Part shown: in pieces, positions 14,001 to 20,854 of the stretch
Numbering within the stretch: the first letter of the stretch is position 1
Layout of the letters: the number at the start of each line of letters is the position of its first letter
Assembly (NCBI GenBank): GCA_013375355.1
Contig: JABXJV010000548.1
Span: 1 to 29,151 of the forward strand
From: Candidatus Helarchaeota archaeon
GTDB lineage: Archaea > Asgardarchaeota > Lokiarchaeia > Helarchaeales > JABXJV01
DNA length: 29,151 nt
Direction: 5' to 3'
Position numbers and translations under genes: made by a program
The notes under the pieces: model-generated
Databases searched by the model: none
Told to the model about the DNA's origin: nothing
Seen by the model: only the letters and a program-made list of their open reading frames with translations

Positions 14001-16515
14001 TCCTCCTGATTATAGTCCACTATTGTTGTTTTGGCCAATTGAAAGAACAAATTGGATGATTTTTTTTATGATTCTAATGATAATTGTCTTGTCACTCCTC
14101 CTTGGAGCATATCAGACATATTATCGATATCCTCCAACAGTCAGAACTCTTAGAAAACTTAGAAAAAATGTAAAGAAAAATAATCTTGCTAAACCAGTAC
14201 CAGTTAATACTAGGGAAAAAATAATTCAAAAACACTTAAAAACGAAACTAAAGGGTATTCCCTTAAAAAAAGTAGTTGAAATAGATAAAGCCAAATTGAT
14301 AACCAACGATATGATAAATAAAATCGCTGCAAATTTAATTTCCCAATTGCCTAAAGAAAAACTTACTGACATTGATGCGACTAAATTGTCGTCTGAAGAA
14401 ATGAAGAATATAATTACTAATTCTTTATTATCTATGTATCCAAAACGAAAAAGATTGGAAATAGATACTGCCCAATTGCTGACAGTGGATGTTTTGAATA
14501 AAATTGCCAGTTCCGTAAAATCTCAAATTCCTCGAGAAGAACCTCCTGAAATAGTTAAGCCAGTAATAGAAGAACCTGTTGAAAAAGAAGAAGTTGAACC
14601 GATAACAGAAGAAATGATAAATAATATTGCTGCTGATTTAATTTCTCAAGTACCTAGAAAGAAGCTACTCGATATAGATGCTACTAAATTGTCGTCTAAA
14701 AGTATAAAGAAAATAATTACTAACTCTTTATTATCTATGTATCCAAAAAGAAAAAGACTGGAAATAGATACTGCCCAATTGCTGACAGTGGATGTTTTGA
14801 ATAAAATTGCCAGTTCCGTAAAATCTCAAATTCCTCGAGAAGAACCCGCTGAAATAGTTAAGCCAGTAATAGAAGAACCTGTTGAAAAAGAAGAAGTTGA
14901 ACCGATAACAGAAGAAATGATAAATAATATTGCTGCTGATTTAATATCTCAAGTACCTAGAGAAAAGCTTCTCGATATAGATGCTACAAAATTGTCGTTT
15001 AAAGAAATGAATAATATTATTGCAAAGTCTTTAAAATCGTTGTATCCAAAGAGAAAAAGATTAGAAATAGATACTGCCCAATTGCTGACAGTGGATGTTT
15101 TGAATAAAATTGCTAGTGCTACAAAATCCCAACTAAAAGAAAAACCCGTTGAAATAGAAGAAGCTGAACTGGTAACAGAAGAAATTATAAATCAGATTGC
15201 TTCCGATTTAATGTCAAAGATTCCACAACAAAAATTATTCCATATAGAAACCTCCGATTTGAAAACTAAAAAAATTAATAAGAGAATTGTAAAAAATTTG
15301 AAATCAATGTTACCAAGGAAAAGACTTGCTAAAATCGATATCTCTGACTTATTGACCGAAGAATTTTATAATAAAGTTGTTAACGCTATAAAATCCGAAA
15401 TTCCAAGTGAACAATTACTTGATTCATTTATATCTGACCTCTTAACAAAAGAAGTTATCAATAAAATAGCTTCGAATTTAAAATCAGAAGTTCCTAAATT
15501 AAGTAAAGAAGAGTTGTCATCCGAGGTTACGAAGGATAAAATCGTTAAAATAATTGAATCTTTACTACCAAGAGAAAAGATTCTTGAATTAGATACCTCT
15601 AGTCTATTAACTAAACAAATGATAAATGATATTACAAATGCTATAAAAGCCAAACTACCGAAAGAGAAATTATTAGAATTAGATACCTCAGAACTACTAT
15701 CAGAAGAAGTCTTTAATAAAGTTGTGAATCTTATAAAATCCCAGCTTCCAAAAGAAAAACTACTTGAATTAGATACATCCGAATTATTGACTGAAGAAAT
15801 GAAAAATGTGATTTCCAATGCTATAAAGACACAACAAGATCGACTACTTGAAATAGATCCAACCGAAGTTTTAAATGAAGAAATGATAACTGGAATTGCC
15901 AATGCAGTTATAAACCAACTACCAATAGAAAAACTACTCGAACTAGATACATCTGAACTATTAACTCAAGAAACGATAAATAATATTGATAATGCTATCA
16001 AAAATGAGCTAATAAAAGTAAAACCACCAGTGCCTGAGCTCAGTTCCTATATTCTTACAAAAGTTCAGGTCAAACTTAAAAGGAAAAAGAGACCTCTAGT
16101 AGATATTCTGAGATTTGTTGAACCAAATATTCAATTTAATGAGAAATTAATTAGTTTTTATTTTAAATTCCGTGTATTTGTGCCCGAAATTCATATTAAA
16201 GAAATTATTCCTGAAAATTTGAAAATTAAAAAAACTATACCATTTCCAGTTCCTAGAGTCCAAAAAACTGAAGAAGGAAAAAATATTCAAATCTGGAAGA
16301 TTGTTCCAGAACTTGCTCGGGATACTTTTGAATTTGGATATATCTGTTCAGGAAAGGGAATTGAAAAGGAATTTCCGTTTGAGATAGAAATACATGGTAT
16401 GGAAATCTCATCTGCTAAAGAAAAACAAAAAGAATTGAAGAAAGCAGAAGTTTTTACTCCCAATTTTCATGAATTGATTCAAAAATATAAAGAAAAGGAG
16501 AATAAGGAGGAGTAA
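11005..16515 (+). CDS. Giant membrane protein: duplicated glycosylation-rich ectodomain, 19 cytoplasmic repeats and shared beta domain
   Basis: Function is not recognised. The 1836 residues read as an N-terminal signal/anchor helix (about 6-30), ectodomain 1 (to about 458), a membrane helix (461-485) and a basic loop (486-560). A second helix (561-583), ectodomain 2 (to about 1014), a helix (1016-1038), another basic stretch, 19 repeats of about 30 residues (1091-1672) and a C-terminal beta domain (1677-1830) follow. The positive-inside rule puts repeats and C-terminus in the cytoplasm. The two halves before residue 1090 are duplicates, including anchor helix and juxtamembrane segment (RPPMIRKIRKLR versus YPPTVRTLRKLR). 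Both ectodomains share a CEDNE motif and NEAKxxFxYK-D. I count about 17 and 16 N-x-S/T sites in them. The C-terminal domain recurs in the protein at 1509-2294. It is followed after 5 bases by the TPR gene and is probably the first gene of a three-gene operon. Confidence 0.93.
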   Translation: MKNTKKFLLTILMVFITFPTLISIFNLHSFIMPNNLNGFEGINPDFDNYNIYSKNRQETKQWIKDPSFNYTISQNWSHSETGDLTDLELAEGPGFINYNVIGNQTTEEFARNFSESGWTMMRNPDFPLFPNETGPNLSPENIFTIDSDGIIANHTWDERGLPFPSDAVGQTPSILWKKNESSNINISDFEVISASIDSVVNFSARDDIEAPGESVPGEAYTYDHVRTFIKISDINELRSYEIAYYKYQNDTFLSDIFMDSIPEQNLVYFLNKIFELGNDFRIILGINFFCEDNENVDHDAWYYVRIKSFNLTFTYQKIIDQNTKGIWSQISDNFTANGEKFIVNEAKLNFKYKLDQIWPTTSPNSRIIIKINDNVHPEILKLSNTPLVWQEAKAEGFDVTHLLVKYENVTLAMEFVIADTFNLSTNRTLSIDDVTLNATITILEASGNGKAPFYLFPTGQDWSWLIILLSIIITAILATHGIYTFRTKRPPMIRKIRKLRGRIKKNNFKIPVQVEKRDKLVDRVLSYKLKKMGLAYTHKPLKPKVEKKLVEKKPKKGSKLKLLLLFAFFAFLLFMIFSSTISNITSNPSALLNSGIFKRVVNSNYDLQSKDKREYKQWLNNPDFDPPINQSWSNSSGGEDLTDIDLTEDLGHVNYVIIGDNRSTNYNNTPPKASDWVMERDPDYAAFPNDTNDNPEENSLCLIDNDGVFYNHSWREISADEVGQISGALWKQNKTLPVNMRDYEITSASVSAIVNGSPGTGIYAHEEAGEGAFQGAGDHARFFIKISDPSGDLTYTVADYKYSDNDNDLNDTYMFNVTESDLIFYLTSALLTDDYTFTIIMGINVLCEDNEVWDNDTWNYLRINSVNLSFTYRKKITQNTYGRWNQIGDLFNGGDFIINEAKFYFQYKIDKNITLLSPNSEIRIIINSSTHSETVSLSTANSIFQDAKLIGFDVTNLIIKNDNIRVSLEVYLADNFPLEENITISIDNVSLYISRTIFIPPDYSPLLLFWPIERTNWMIFFMILMIIVLSLLLGAYQTYYRYPPTVRTLRKLRKNVKKNNLAKPVPVNTREKIIQKHLKTKLKGIPLKKVVEIDKAKLITNDMINKIAANLISQLPKEKLTDIDATKLSSEEMKNIITNSLLSMYPKRKRLEIDTAQLLTVDVLNKIASSVKSQIPREEPPEIVKPVIEEPVEKEEVEPITEEMINNIAADLISQVPRKKLLDIDATKLSSKSIKKIITNSLLSMYPKRKRLEIDTAQLLTVDVLNKIASSVKSQIPREEPAEIVKPVIEEPVEKEEVEPITEEMINNIAADLISQVPREKLLDIDATKLSFKEMNNIIAKSLKSLYPKRKRLEIDTAQLLTVDVLNKIASATKSQLKEKPVEIEEAELVTEEIINQIASDLMSKIPQQKLFHIETSDLKTKKINKRIVKNLKSMLPRKRLAKIDISDLLTEEFYNKVVNAIKSEIPSEQLLDSFISDLLTKEVINKIASNLKSEVPKLSKEELSSEVTKDKIVKIIESLLPREKILELDTSSLLTKQMINDITNAIKAKLPKEKLLELDTSELLSEEVFNKVVNLIKSQLPKEKLLELDTSELLTEEMKNVISNAIKTQQDRLLEIDPTEVLNEEMITGIANAVINQLPIEKLLELDTSELLTQETINNIDNAIKNELIKVKPPVPELSSYILTKVQVKLKRKKRPLVDILRFVEPNIQFNEKLISFYFKFRVFVPEIHIKEIIPENLKIKKTIPFPVPRVQKTEEGKNIQIWKIVPELARDTFEFGYICSGKGIEKEFPFEIEIHGMEISSAKEKQKELKKAEVFTPNFHELIQKYKEKENKEE
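14274..16020 (+). repeat. Nineteen ~30-residue protein repeats
   Basis: The encoded units follow the pattern L-L-E-hydrophobic-D-T-S-E-L-L-T-E-E-hydrophobic-x-N-K-I-x-x-x-hydrophobic-K-S-x-hydrophobic-P-K-E-K. I count 19 units, the first near residue 1091 and the last ending near 1672. The later ones (LLELDTSELL) are more uniform. The pattern suggests a short extended segment followed by one amphipathic helix per unit, forming a cytoplasmic rod or solenoid. I do not recognise it as a named repeat family. Confidence 0.8.
14298..15170 (+). repeat. 303-base tandem repeat inside the giant-protein gene
   Basis: Sequence recurs with a period of 303 bases (101 codons): GATAAC blocks begin at 14298, 14601 and 14904, and GCTGACAGTGG at 14478, 14781 and 15084. 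The stretch from 14478 to about 14657 and its copy 303 bases on differ at only about three positions. This indicates recent duplication or gene conversion. The next unit (15171) comes after 267 bases because a 12-codon Pro/Glu/Val linker is missing. Each period encodes three ~30-residue units. It is an in-frame coding repeat and keeps the protein open. Confidence 0.92.
16504..16511 (+). promoter_or_regulatory. Strong Shine-Dalgarno site deciding the TTG start of the TPR gene
   Basis: AAGGAGGA lies inside the last codons of the giant-protein gene, 9 bases before the TTG at 16521. Since no Met codon occurs in the first 50 or so residues of the TPR protein, this site fixes TTG as the start and points to coupled translation. 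Confidence 0.7.
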
Positions 16516-16520
16516 AGATC

Positions 16521-17432
16521 TTGCAGGATAACCTTCTGGAAAAAGCTAGAAAATTAAATAATACAGGAGCATGGTATGAAGCAGAAGACGATTTAAATAA
16601 TGCTCTTGCAAACTATAAGGAGGCCTTTGAAGTCTATAGTGAGTTAAATGACCTTGAAGGGAAAGCTATTGCATTGAATAATATGGGGAATATTTATAAA
16701 AAAATTGGGAAGCTGGATGAGGCACTTAAAGTCTTTAACGAATCTTTAAAAATTGCCGAAGACTTAAAGGACCTACGTGGAAAAGCCACAAGATTAAATA
16801 ATATCGGTGTGATTTACCAAACTAAAGGTGAGTTAAATAAAGCTCTTGATGTTTTTAAGGAATCATTAACGATAGCTGAAAAGTTAAATGATCCACGATT
16901 AAGTTCTATATGTTTAAACAACAATGGTATGATTTACCAAGCTATAGGGGAATTGGATAAAGCTCTTAAAAATTATAACAACGCCTTGAAAATTGATGAA
17001 AAGCTAAAAAATGAACTTGGAAAAACCCTAAGATTAAATAATATTGGAAGGATTTACCAAGCTAAAAAAGAACATGATAAAGCACTTGATTATTATAAGA
17101 AATCTTTAAAAATTGCCAAAGATTTAGATGAAAAACACTTAATAGCAACTAGATTAAATAATATTGGAACCACATTAAGGGTTAAGGGAGAATTAGATAA
17201 AGCTTTTGAAAATTTTGAAGCTGCTTTGAAAATTGATGAAGAATTAAAAGATGAGTATGGAAAAGCTACTAGATTAAACAATATTGGGGGAATATTAAAA
17301 GATAAGGGTGAATTTAAAAAGGCTTTAAATTATTGGGAAAAAGCCGAGAAAATTTTTAAAAAATTAGGCCAAAAGAAAGAAATTGATACAGTAAGTAAGA
17401 ATATTGCAATTATAAAAGAACAAATTTCATAA
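16521..17432 (+). CDS. Seven-repeat TPR protein
   Basis: The 303-residue protein consists almost wholly of seven tetratricopeptide repeats of exactly 40 residues. The pattern is L-N-N-I-G-x-I-Y-x-x-x-G-E-L-D-K-A-L-x-x-x-x-x-S-L-K-I-A followed by a short loop, close to the kinesin-light-chain/LGN style. TPR superhelices bind peptides or partner proteins; no catalytic motif is present. No signal peptide or membrane helix is seen, so it is cytosolic. It starts 5 bases after the giant membrane-protein gene with a strong ribosome site and is followed after 18 bases by the longin-like gene, so the three are almost surely co-transcribed. A natural hypothesis is that it binds the cytoplasmic repeats or C-terminal domain of the giant protein; this is inference only. 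Confidence 0.93.
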   Translation: MQDNLLEKARKLNNTGAWYEAEDDLNNALANYKEAFEVYSELNDLEGKAIALNNMGNIYKKIGKLDEALKVFNESLKIAEDLKDLRGKATRLNNIGVIYQTKGELNKALDVFKESLTIAEKLNDPRLSSICLNNNGMIYQAIGELDKALKNYNNALKIDEKLKNELGKTLRLNNIGRIYQAKKEHDKALDYYKKSLKIAKDLDEKHLIATRLNNIGTTLRVKGELDKAFENFEAALKIDEELKDEYGKATRLNNIGGILKDKGEFKKALNYWEKAEKIFKKLGQKKEIDTVSKNIAIIKEQIS

Positions 17433-17450
17433 AAAAAGAGATAGATTAGA

Positions 17451-18572
17451 ATGGTTAAAGGATTTTCAGTTTGGAAATGGTCGATTCAAGAAGGTTTATT
17501 ATTAATTAGAAAATTCCCAGAAGAACTAGAAATTAGTACTCAAGATATGATGCGAGTTTTTTATAATCATATTACAGGTGCAGAAAAGCAGGAAAATGTA
17601 GTCCTTCGTTTACCAAGTATGGAATCAAGTATTGCCAGTCATTTTACTGGCGTAAAATCGAAAGCTCCTTACATGATCAATGTAATCTTAGAATTAGGTG
17701 AAGATCCAGAATTGTTTGGTAATGTTATTACTAGAATTAATGAGGAAGTTATGGAAATTCTCACGATCTTAGATGAAAAAAAAGCTGGGACCTTAGAAAT
17801 TTATAAAGAGTTAGATGAATATTTCAAAAAAATGTTTGCTCTATTTCAAAGACTTACAAATCTTTCTAAGGAGCAAAAGGTTGCCCAAATTTATAGTAAT
17901 CCAAAAGGTCACCAAATTATGACGCTTTTACAAGAAGGACCTATTTCAAAAAAGGAGTTAAGATATAATCTTGAGAAAAATCTAAATCAAGTAATTTCAA
18001 ATCTTGAACTTACGCTTGACCCATATACAGAAACGGACATTATCAAAGAGGATTGGATTGAAGGAGATAAAGATCAATACATATTTTTAATGAAAGATTT
18101 CACAATAATGAGAGGTCCTGCTACTAAAATAATTGAAAAAGCTAGAAAAAATAAACCTACTCCAGGTGTGGCAAAGCAATATTTAAAACAAGTGAGTGAG
18201 TTCTTCTCAAAATATAAACCATCGTCAGAAGATGGTATGAAAATCGCTGGTATACTCATGCATCCTGATATGTATGACATTCTTAGATTATTTTCATTTG
18301 AATCCCATAATTATCAAAAAATTCCTCCCGGATATGGAGGTCCTGAAATGAAGAAAATTATAGATCTATTAATTCAAGAGAAAATTCTGACTATAATCAA
18401 AGAAGATAAAGCCGAATGGGTCATGCTGTTATCCGACGTAGATATTGCTTTGTTTTTTCCTGAATATCTACTTGAAAAGATTCGAATCGCCTTAAGAGAT
18501 GGCAAAATTAAAAAACAAGCCGCAATCAAACATTTAAATTTACTTGAGAAATCTTATTCAAAGGGGGCTTAA
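17451..18572 (+). CDS. Longin/roadblock-like domain protein with two winged-helix regions
   Basis: The exact function is not recognised. In the 373 residues, an N-terminal domain (about 1-108) has the order VWKWSIQEGLLLIRKFPEE, a helix, VVLRLPSMESSIASHFTG, YMINVILEL and a final helix. This beta-beta-helix-beta-beta-helix order resembles longin/roadblock domains, which in Asgard genomes often accompany small GTPases. Two winged-helix-like regions follow: about 145-218 (QIMTLLQEGPISKKELRYNLEKN, then a wing ending QYIFLM) and 262-335 (MYDILRLFSF, MKKIIDLLIQEKILTI, AEWVMLL). There is no signal peptide or membrane helix. It is the last gene of the giant protein-TPR operon and converges on the CxxC protein gene with 22 bases between them. 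The winged helices could mediate protein contacts or DNA binding. Gene certain; domain names inferred. Confidence 0.85.
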   Translation: MVKGFSVWKWSIQEGLLLIRKFPEELEISTQDMMRVFYNHITGAEKQENVVLRLPSMESSIASHFTGVKSKAPYMINVILELGEDPELFGNVITRINEEVMEILTILDEKKAGTLEIYKELDEYFKKMFALFQRLTNLSKEQKVAQIYSNPKGHQIMTLLQEGPISKKELRYNLEKNLNQVISNLELTLDPYTETDIIKEDWIEGDKDQYIFLMKDFTIMRGPATKIIEKARKNKPTPGVAKQYLKQVSEFFSKYKPSSEDGMKIAGILMHPDMYDILRLFSFESHNYQKIPPGYGGPEMKKIIDLLIQEKILTIIKEDKAEWVMLLSDVDIALFFPEYLLEKIRIALRDGKIKKQAAIKHLNLLEKSYSKGA

Positions 18573-18594
18573 AAACAAACTAATATAAAAAAAA

Positions 18595-19662
18595 TTAGAA
18601 ACTTGGAGCAAAAACTGCATATCCTCTTTCTGTACCAATAGAATACACGTTAAAGGATTTTCCACTCTCTGGTTTTACTACTAGTTTTAATACTGGAAAC
18701 AGATAAATTGGAAATTTAGGAGATTCTGGCCCTTTTGATTTTTGTAAACTTTGAAATAATTTTTTTGCATTATTCATTCTATCTTTTATATCTCCATCAA
18801 AATAGCCCAATTGTGCTTTAACAAAATCATCATCCATATCCTTCAAAGATTTTATGTAAATTCCATCAACAGTCGTAATTATTTCGCTTATTTCTTCACC
18901 TATTTTTTTCTCAAATTCAGATTTAAAAAATAAATGTGGTATGAATTGTTCTTTTGGAACTTTAAAGGGAACAGATTCGATTTTATACTTATAGTTCTTC
19001 CCTGTTCCTTTACAATCCTTACAAAATAGTTTTCCAAAATCTTGTTTACATTTATTGCATAATCCTTTCCCTATCCCTTTACATGATTGACAAAGGACTT
19101 GTCCGGAGCCGAAACATTCACCACAATTATAAGTTAATAATTTTTTATCTTTCTTCGATTCAACTAGAACTTCAATATTAAATGACATCTTGCCTGAACC
19201 CTTACATTTTTTACATTGTACTTGCCCACTTCCATCGCATTTTCCACACTGGACTAAACCACTTCCTCCACATTTCTTACAAGAGTTATATCCCATGCCT
19301 CCACAATTTTTACAATTAATCTCTTCTATAGAATTATACATTGGAACGGTTTCTTTTCCTTTCCAGTCCAATTGATTGACATTTTTAGGGAAATCATAAA
19401 ACTTAATTTTACTCAATTTATTTTGGTCTACTTCTTGTTCTTCATAGGTTTTACTAGCTTTATCTGGTGAAAATTCAGATCTGAAAAAAAATACAGCACT
19501 TTTAACAACATTTTCTACAGATTCAGCAGTTGAAATGTTACTTTTTTCAAATTTTACTCCTTTTAATCCAAAACTTTTTTCTAACTTTTTTGCAGTCGTT
19601 TTATTTAGAAATTTTTCAAAAACTTCATCAGATACTGGTGATTTAACACTCAATTTAATCAC
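18595..19662 (-). CDS. DnaJ-type zinc-finger protein without J domain, copy 1
   Basis: The protein is about 352-355 residues. An N-terminal domain (about 1-112) precedes a Cys-rich core with eight CxxC motifs (CKNC, CKKC, CGKC, CKKC, CGEC, CQSC, CNKC, CKDC). Most are followed by G-x-G or G-hydrophobic-G, as in the DnaJ/Hsp40 zinc domain, which itself has four. A C-terminal domain (about 220-355; IPHLFFKSE, AQLGYFDGDI, PIYLFPVLKL) follows. No J domain or HPD motif exists, so it is not DnaJ. Probably it binds about four zinc ions and acts in protein binding. It is paralogous along its entire length to the gene at 19734-20813, in the same direction, 71 bases upstream. The open frame begins with GTG at 19662, but the TTG three codons later aligns with the paralogue's second ATG (xSVKSPxSDxVF) and may be the true start. 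Confidence 0.88.
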   Translation of the reverse strand: MIKLSVKSPVSDEVFEKFLNKTTAKKLEKSFGLKGVKFEKSNISTAESVENVVKSAVFFFRSEFSPDKASKTYEEQEVDQNKLSKIKFYDFPKNVNQLDWKGKETVPMYNSIEEINCKNCGGMGYNSCKKCGGSGLVQCGKCDGSGQVQCKKCKGSGKMSFNIEVLVESKKDKKLLTYNCGECFGSGQVLCQSCKGIGKGLCNKCKQDFGKLFCKDCKGTGKNYKYKIESVPFKVPKEQFIPHLFFKSEFEKKIGEEISEIITTVDGIYIKSLKDMDDDFVKAQLGYFDGDIKDRMNNAKKLFQSLQKSKGPESPKFPIYLFPVLKLVVKPESGKSFNVYSIGTERGYAVFAPSF

Positions 19663-19733
19663 TAAATTAATTTCAATATGAATATTTATCTAATATTTTC
19701 ACTTAAAGTATATTGAATTTTAGAAAAAAAGAA

Positions 19734-20813
19734 TTAAAATTTGGGAACGAATACATCGTAACCTTTTTCAGTACCTATGGAGAGAATATCGAACTTTTTT
19801 CCCTTAACTGTCTTAACTTCCAACCTTAATAGCGGAAATAGATATATGGGGAATTTAGGTGATTCAGGACCTTTCTTTTTTTGTAATTCCTTAAATAAAT
19901 TCTTCGCACTATTCATTCTACCCTTAATATCACCGTCCCAATAGCCCAGCTGCGCTTTTACAAATTTTTCATCCATTTCATCAAGTTTCTTGATGTAAAT
20001 CCCATCTACACTATTAATAACTAAGCCTAATTCTTCACCTATCTGTTTTTCAATTTCTGGCTTAAAAAACAAATGTGGTATAAATTCTCCTTTAGGAACT
20101 ACAAAAGGTATCGACTCTCTTCTATATTTGTATCTCTTTCCAGTGCCATTACATTCTTTACAAAAAAACTTACCCATATTAGGCTTACAATCACCGCAAA
20201 CCGACTTTGCACCCCCTCCACAGTCACTACACGCTAACTTTCCTGATCCTAAGCATTCTCCGCACTGATAATTCATGGGTTTTTTATCCTTTTTATCTGC
20301 GGGTTCATCAACCACTTCTATTTCAATTTTTAATTGCCCAGTTCCCTTACATTTTTTACATTCTAGTAGTCCTTTTCCCTCACATTTTTTACACTTAATT
20401 TCTCCAGTACCCCCACATTTATCACAATTTTTATAACCTTTTCCCACACATTTTTTGCAATTTACACTTGAAATTGAATCATACATTGGAAGTGTATCTT
20501 CACCATTCCAGTCTACGGGATTTACATTTTTTTTAAATTGATAAAATCTTGTCTTTTCCAATTTTTTAAGGTCTGCATCTACTTCTTCATAAGTTTTTGC
20601 CGCTTTTTCAGGAGAAAATTGGGATCGAAAGAAGAAAACAGCGCTTTTAACAACATTCTTCACTGATTCAGCAGCAGATATGTTGGTTTTCTCGAACTTG
20701 ACTCCTTTAACTGCGAATTTTTTCTCCAACTTCGCGGCAGATGTCTTATCTATAAATCTAGCAAACACATCGTCACTTAATGGACTTTTAACACTCATTG
20801 TACCACCATTCAT
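19734..20813 (-). CDS. DnaJ-type zinc-finger protein without J domain, copy 2
   Basis: The 359 residues have the same architecture as the paralogue at 18595-19662: N-terminal domain, eight CxxC motifs (CKKC, CDKC, CKKC, CKKC, CGEC, CSDC, CGDC, CKEC), and C-terminal domain with IPHLFFKPE, AQLGYWDGDI and PIYLFPLLRL. All 16 motif cysteines are kept in both copies, arguing for retained metal binding. The sixth and seventh motifs carry diverged glycine spacing (CSDCGGGAKSVCGDC). Two starts are possible: ATG at 20813, at the predicted 5' end from the TATA-like site at 20835, and ATG at 20798, which follows a GGTGG and matches the paralogue's start. No membrane or secretion signal is present. Tandem duplication is clear; the function of either copy is not known to me. 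Confidence 0.88.
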   Translation of the reverse strand: MNGGTMSVKSPLSDDVFARFIDKTSAAKLEKKFAVKGVKFEKTNISAAESVKNVVKSAVFFFRSQFSPEKAAKTYEEVDADLKKLEKTRFYQFKKNVNPVDWNGEDTLPMYDSISSVNCKKCVGKGYKNCDKCGGTGEIKCKKCEGKGLLECKKCKGTGQLKIEIEVVDEPADKKDKKPMNYQCGECLGSGKLACSDCGGGAKSVCGDCKPNMGKFFCKECNGTGKRYKYRRESIPFVVPKGEFIPHLFFKPEIEKQIGEELGLVINSVDGIYIKKLDEMDEKFVKAQLGYWDGDIKGRMNSAKNLFKELQKKKGPESPKFPIYLFPLLRLEVKTVKGKKFDILSIGTEKGYDVFVPKF

Positions 20814-20834
20814 AGTTTTTTATTTTTTTTAGAG

Positions 20835-20844
20835 TTATATAAAA
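20835..20844 (-). promoter_or_regulatory. TATA box upstream of CxxC protein copy 2
   Basis: The minus strand reads TTTTATATAA, a strong archaeal TATA match, centred about 27 bases before the ATG at 20813. Transcription would start at or next to that ATG. Its place in the 41-base gap after the membrane-protein gene suggests the CxxC pair is transcribed on its own. Confidence 0.55.
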
Positions 20845-20854
20845 GGAGAAGTAT

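Noticed and set aside
14298..15170. Regular direct repeats that might be taken for a CRISPR or satellite array
   Set aside because: The units are 303 bases with no unique spacers, stay in frame and encode a coherent protein repeat.
15366..15902. Long Ser-rich reading frame on the minus strand
   Set aside because: It lies opposite the repeat array of the giant-protein gene; its Ser/Phe/Ile-rich composition is the antisense image of Lys/Glu/Leu-rich repeats. No ribosome site or independent pattern supports it.
11005..16515. S-layer protein
   Set aside because: The many glycosylation sites fit, but three or four membrane helices and a cytoplasmic third of the protein with 19 repeats do not fit an S-layer lattice protein.
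18595..20813. DnaJ chaperone pair
   Set aside because: There is no J domain or HPD motif, and no DnaK or GrpE gene nearby; only the zinc motif is shared.
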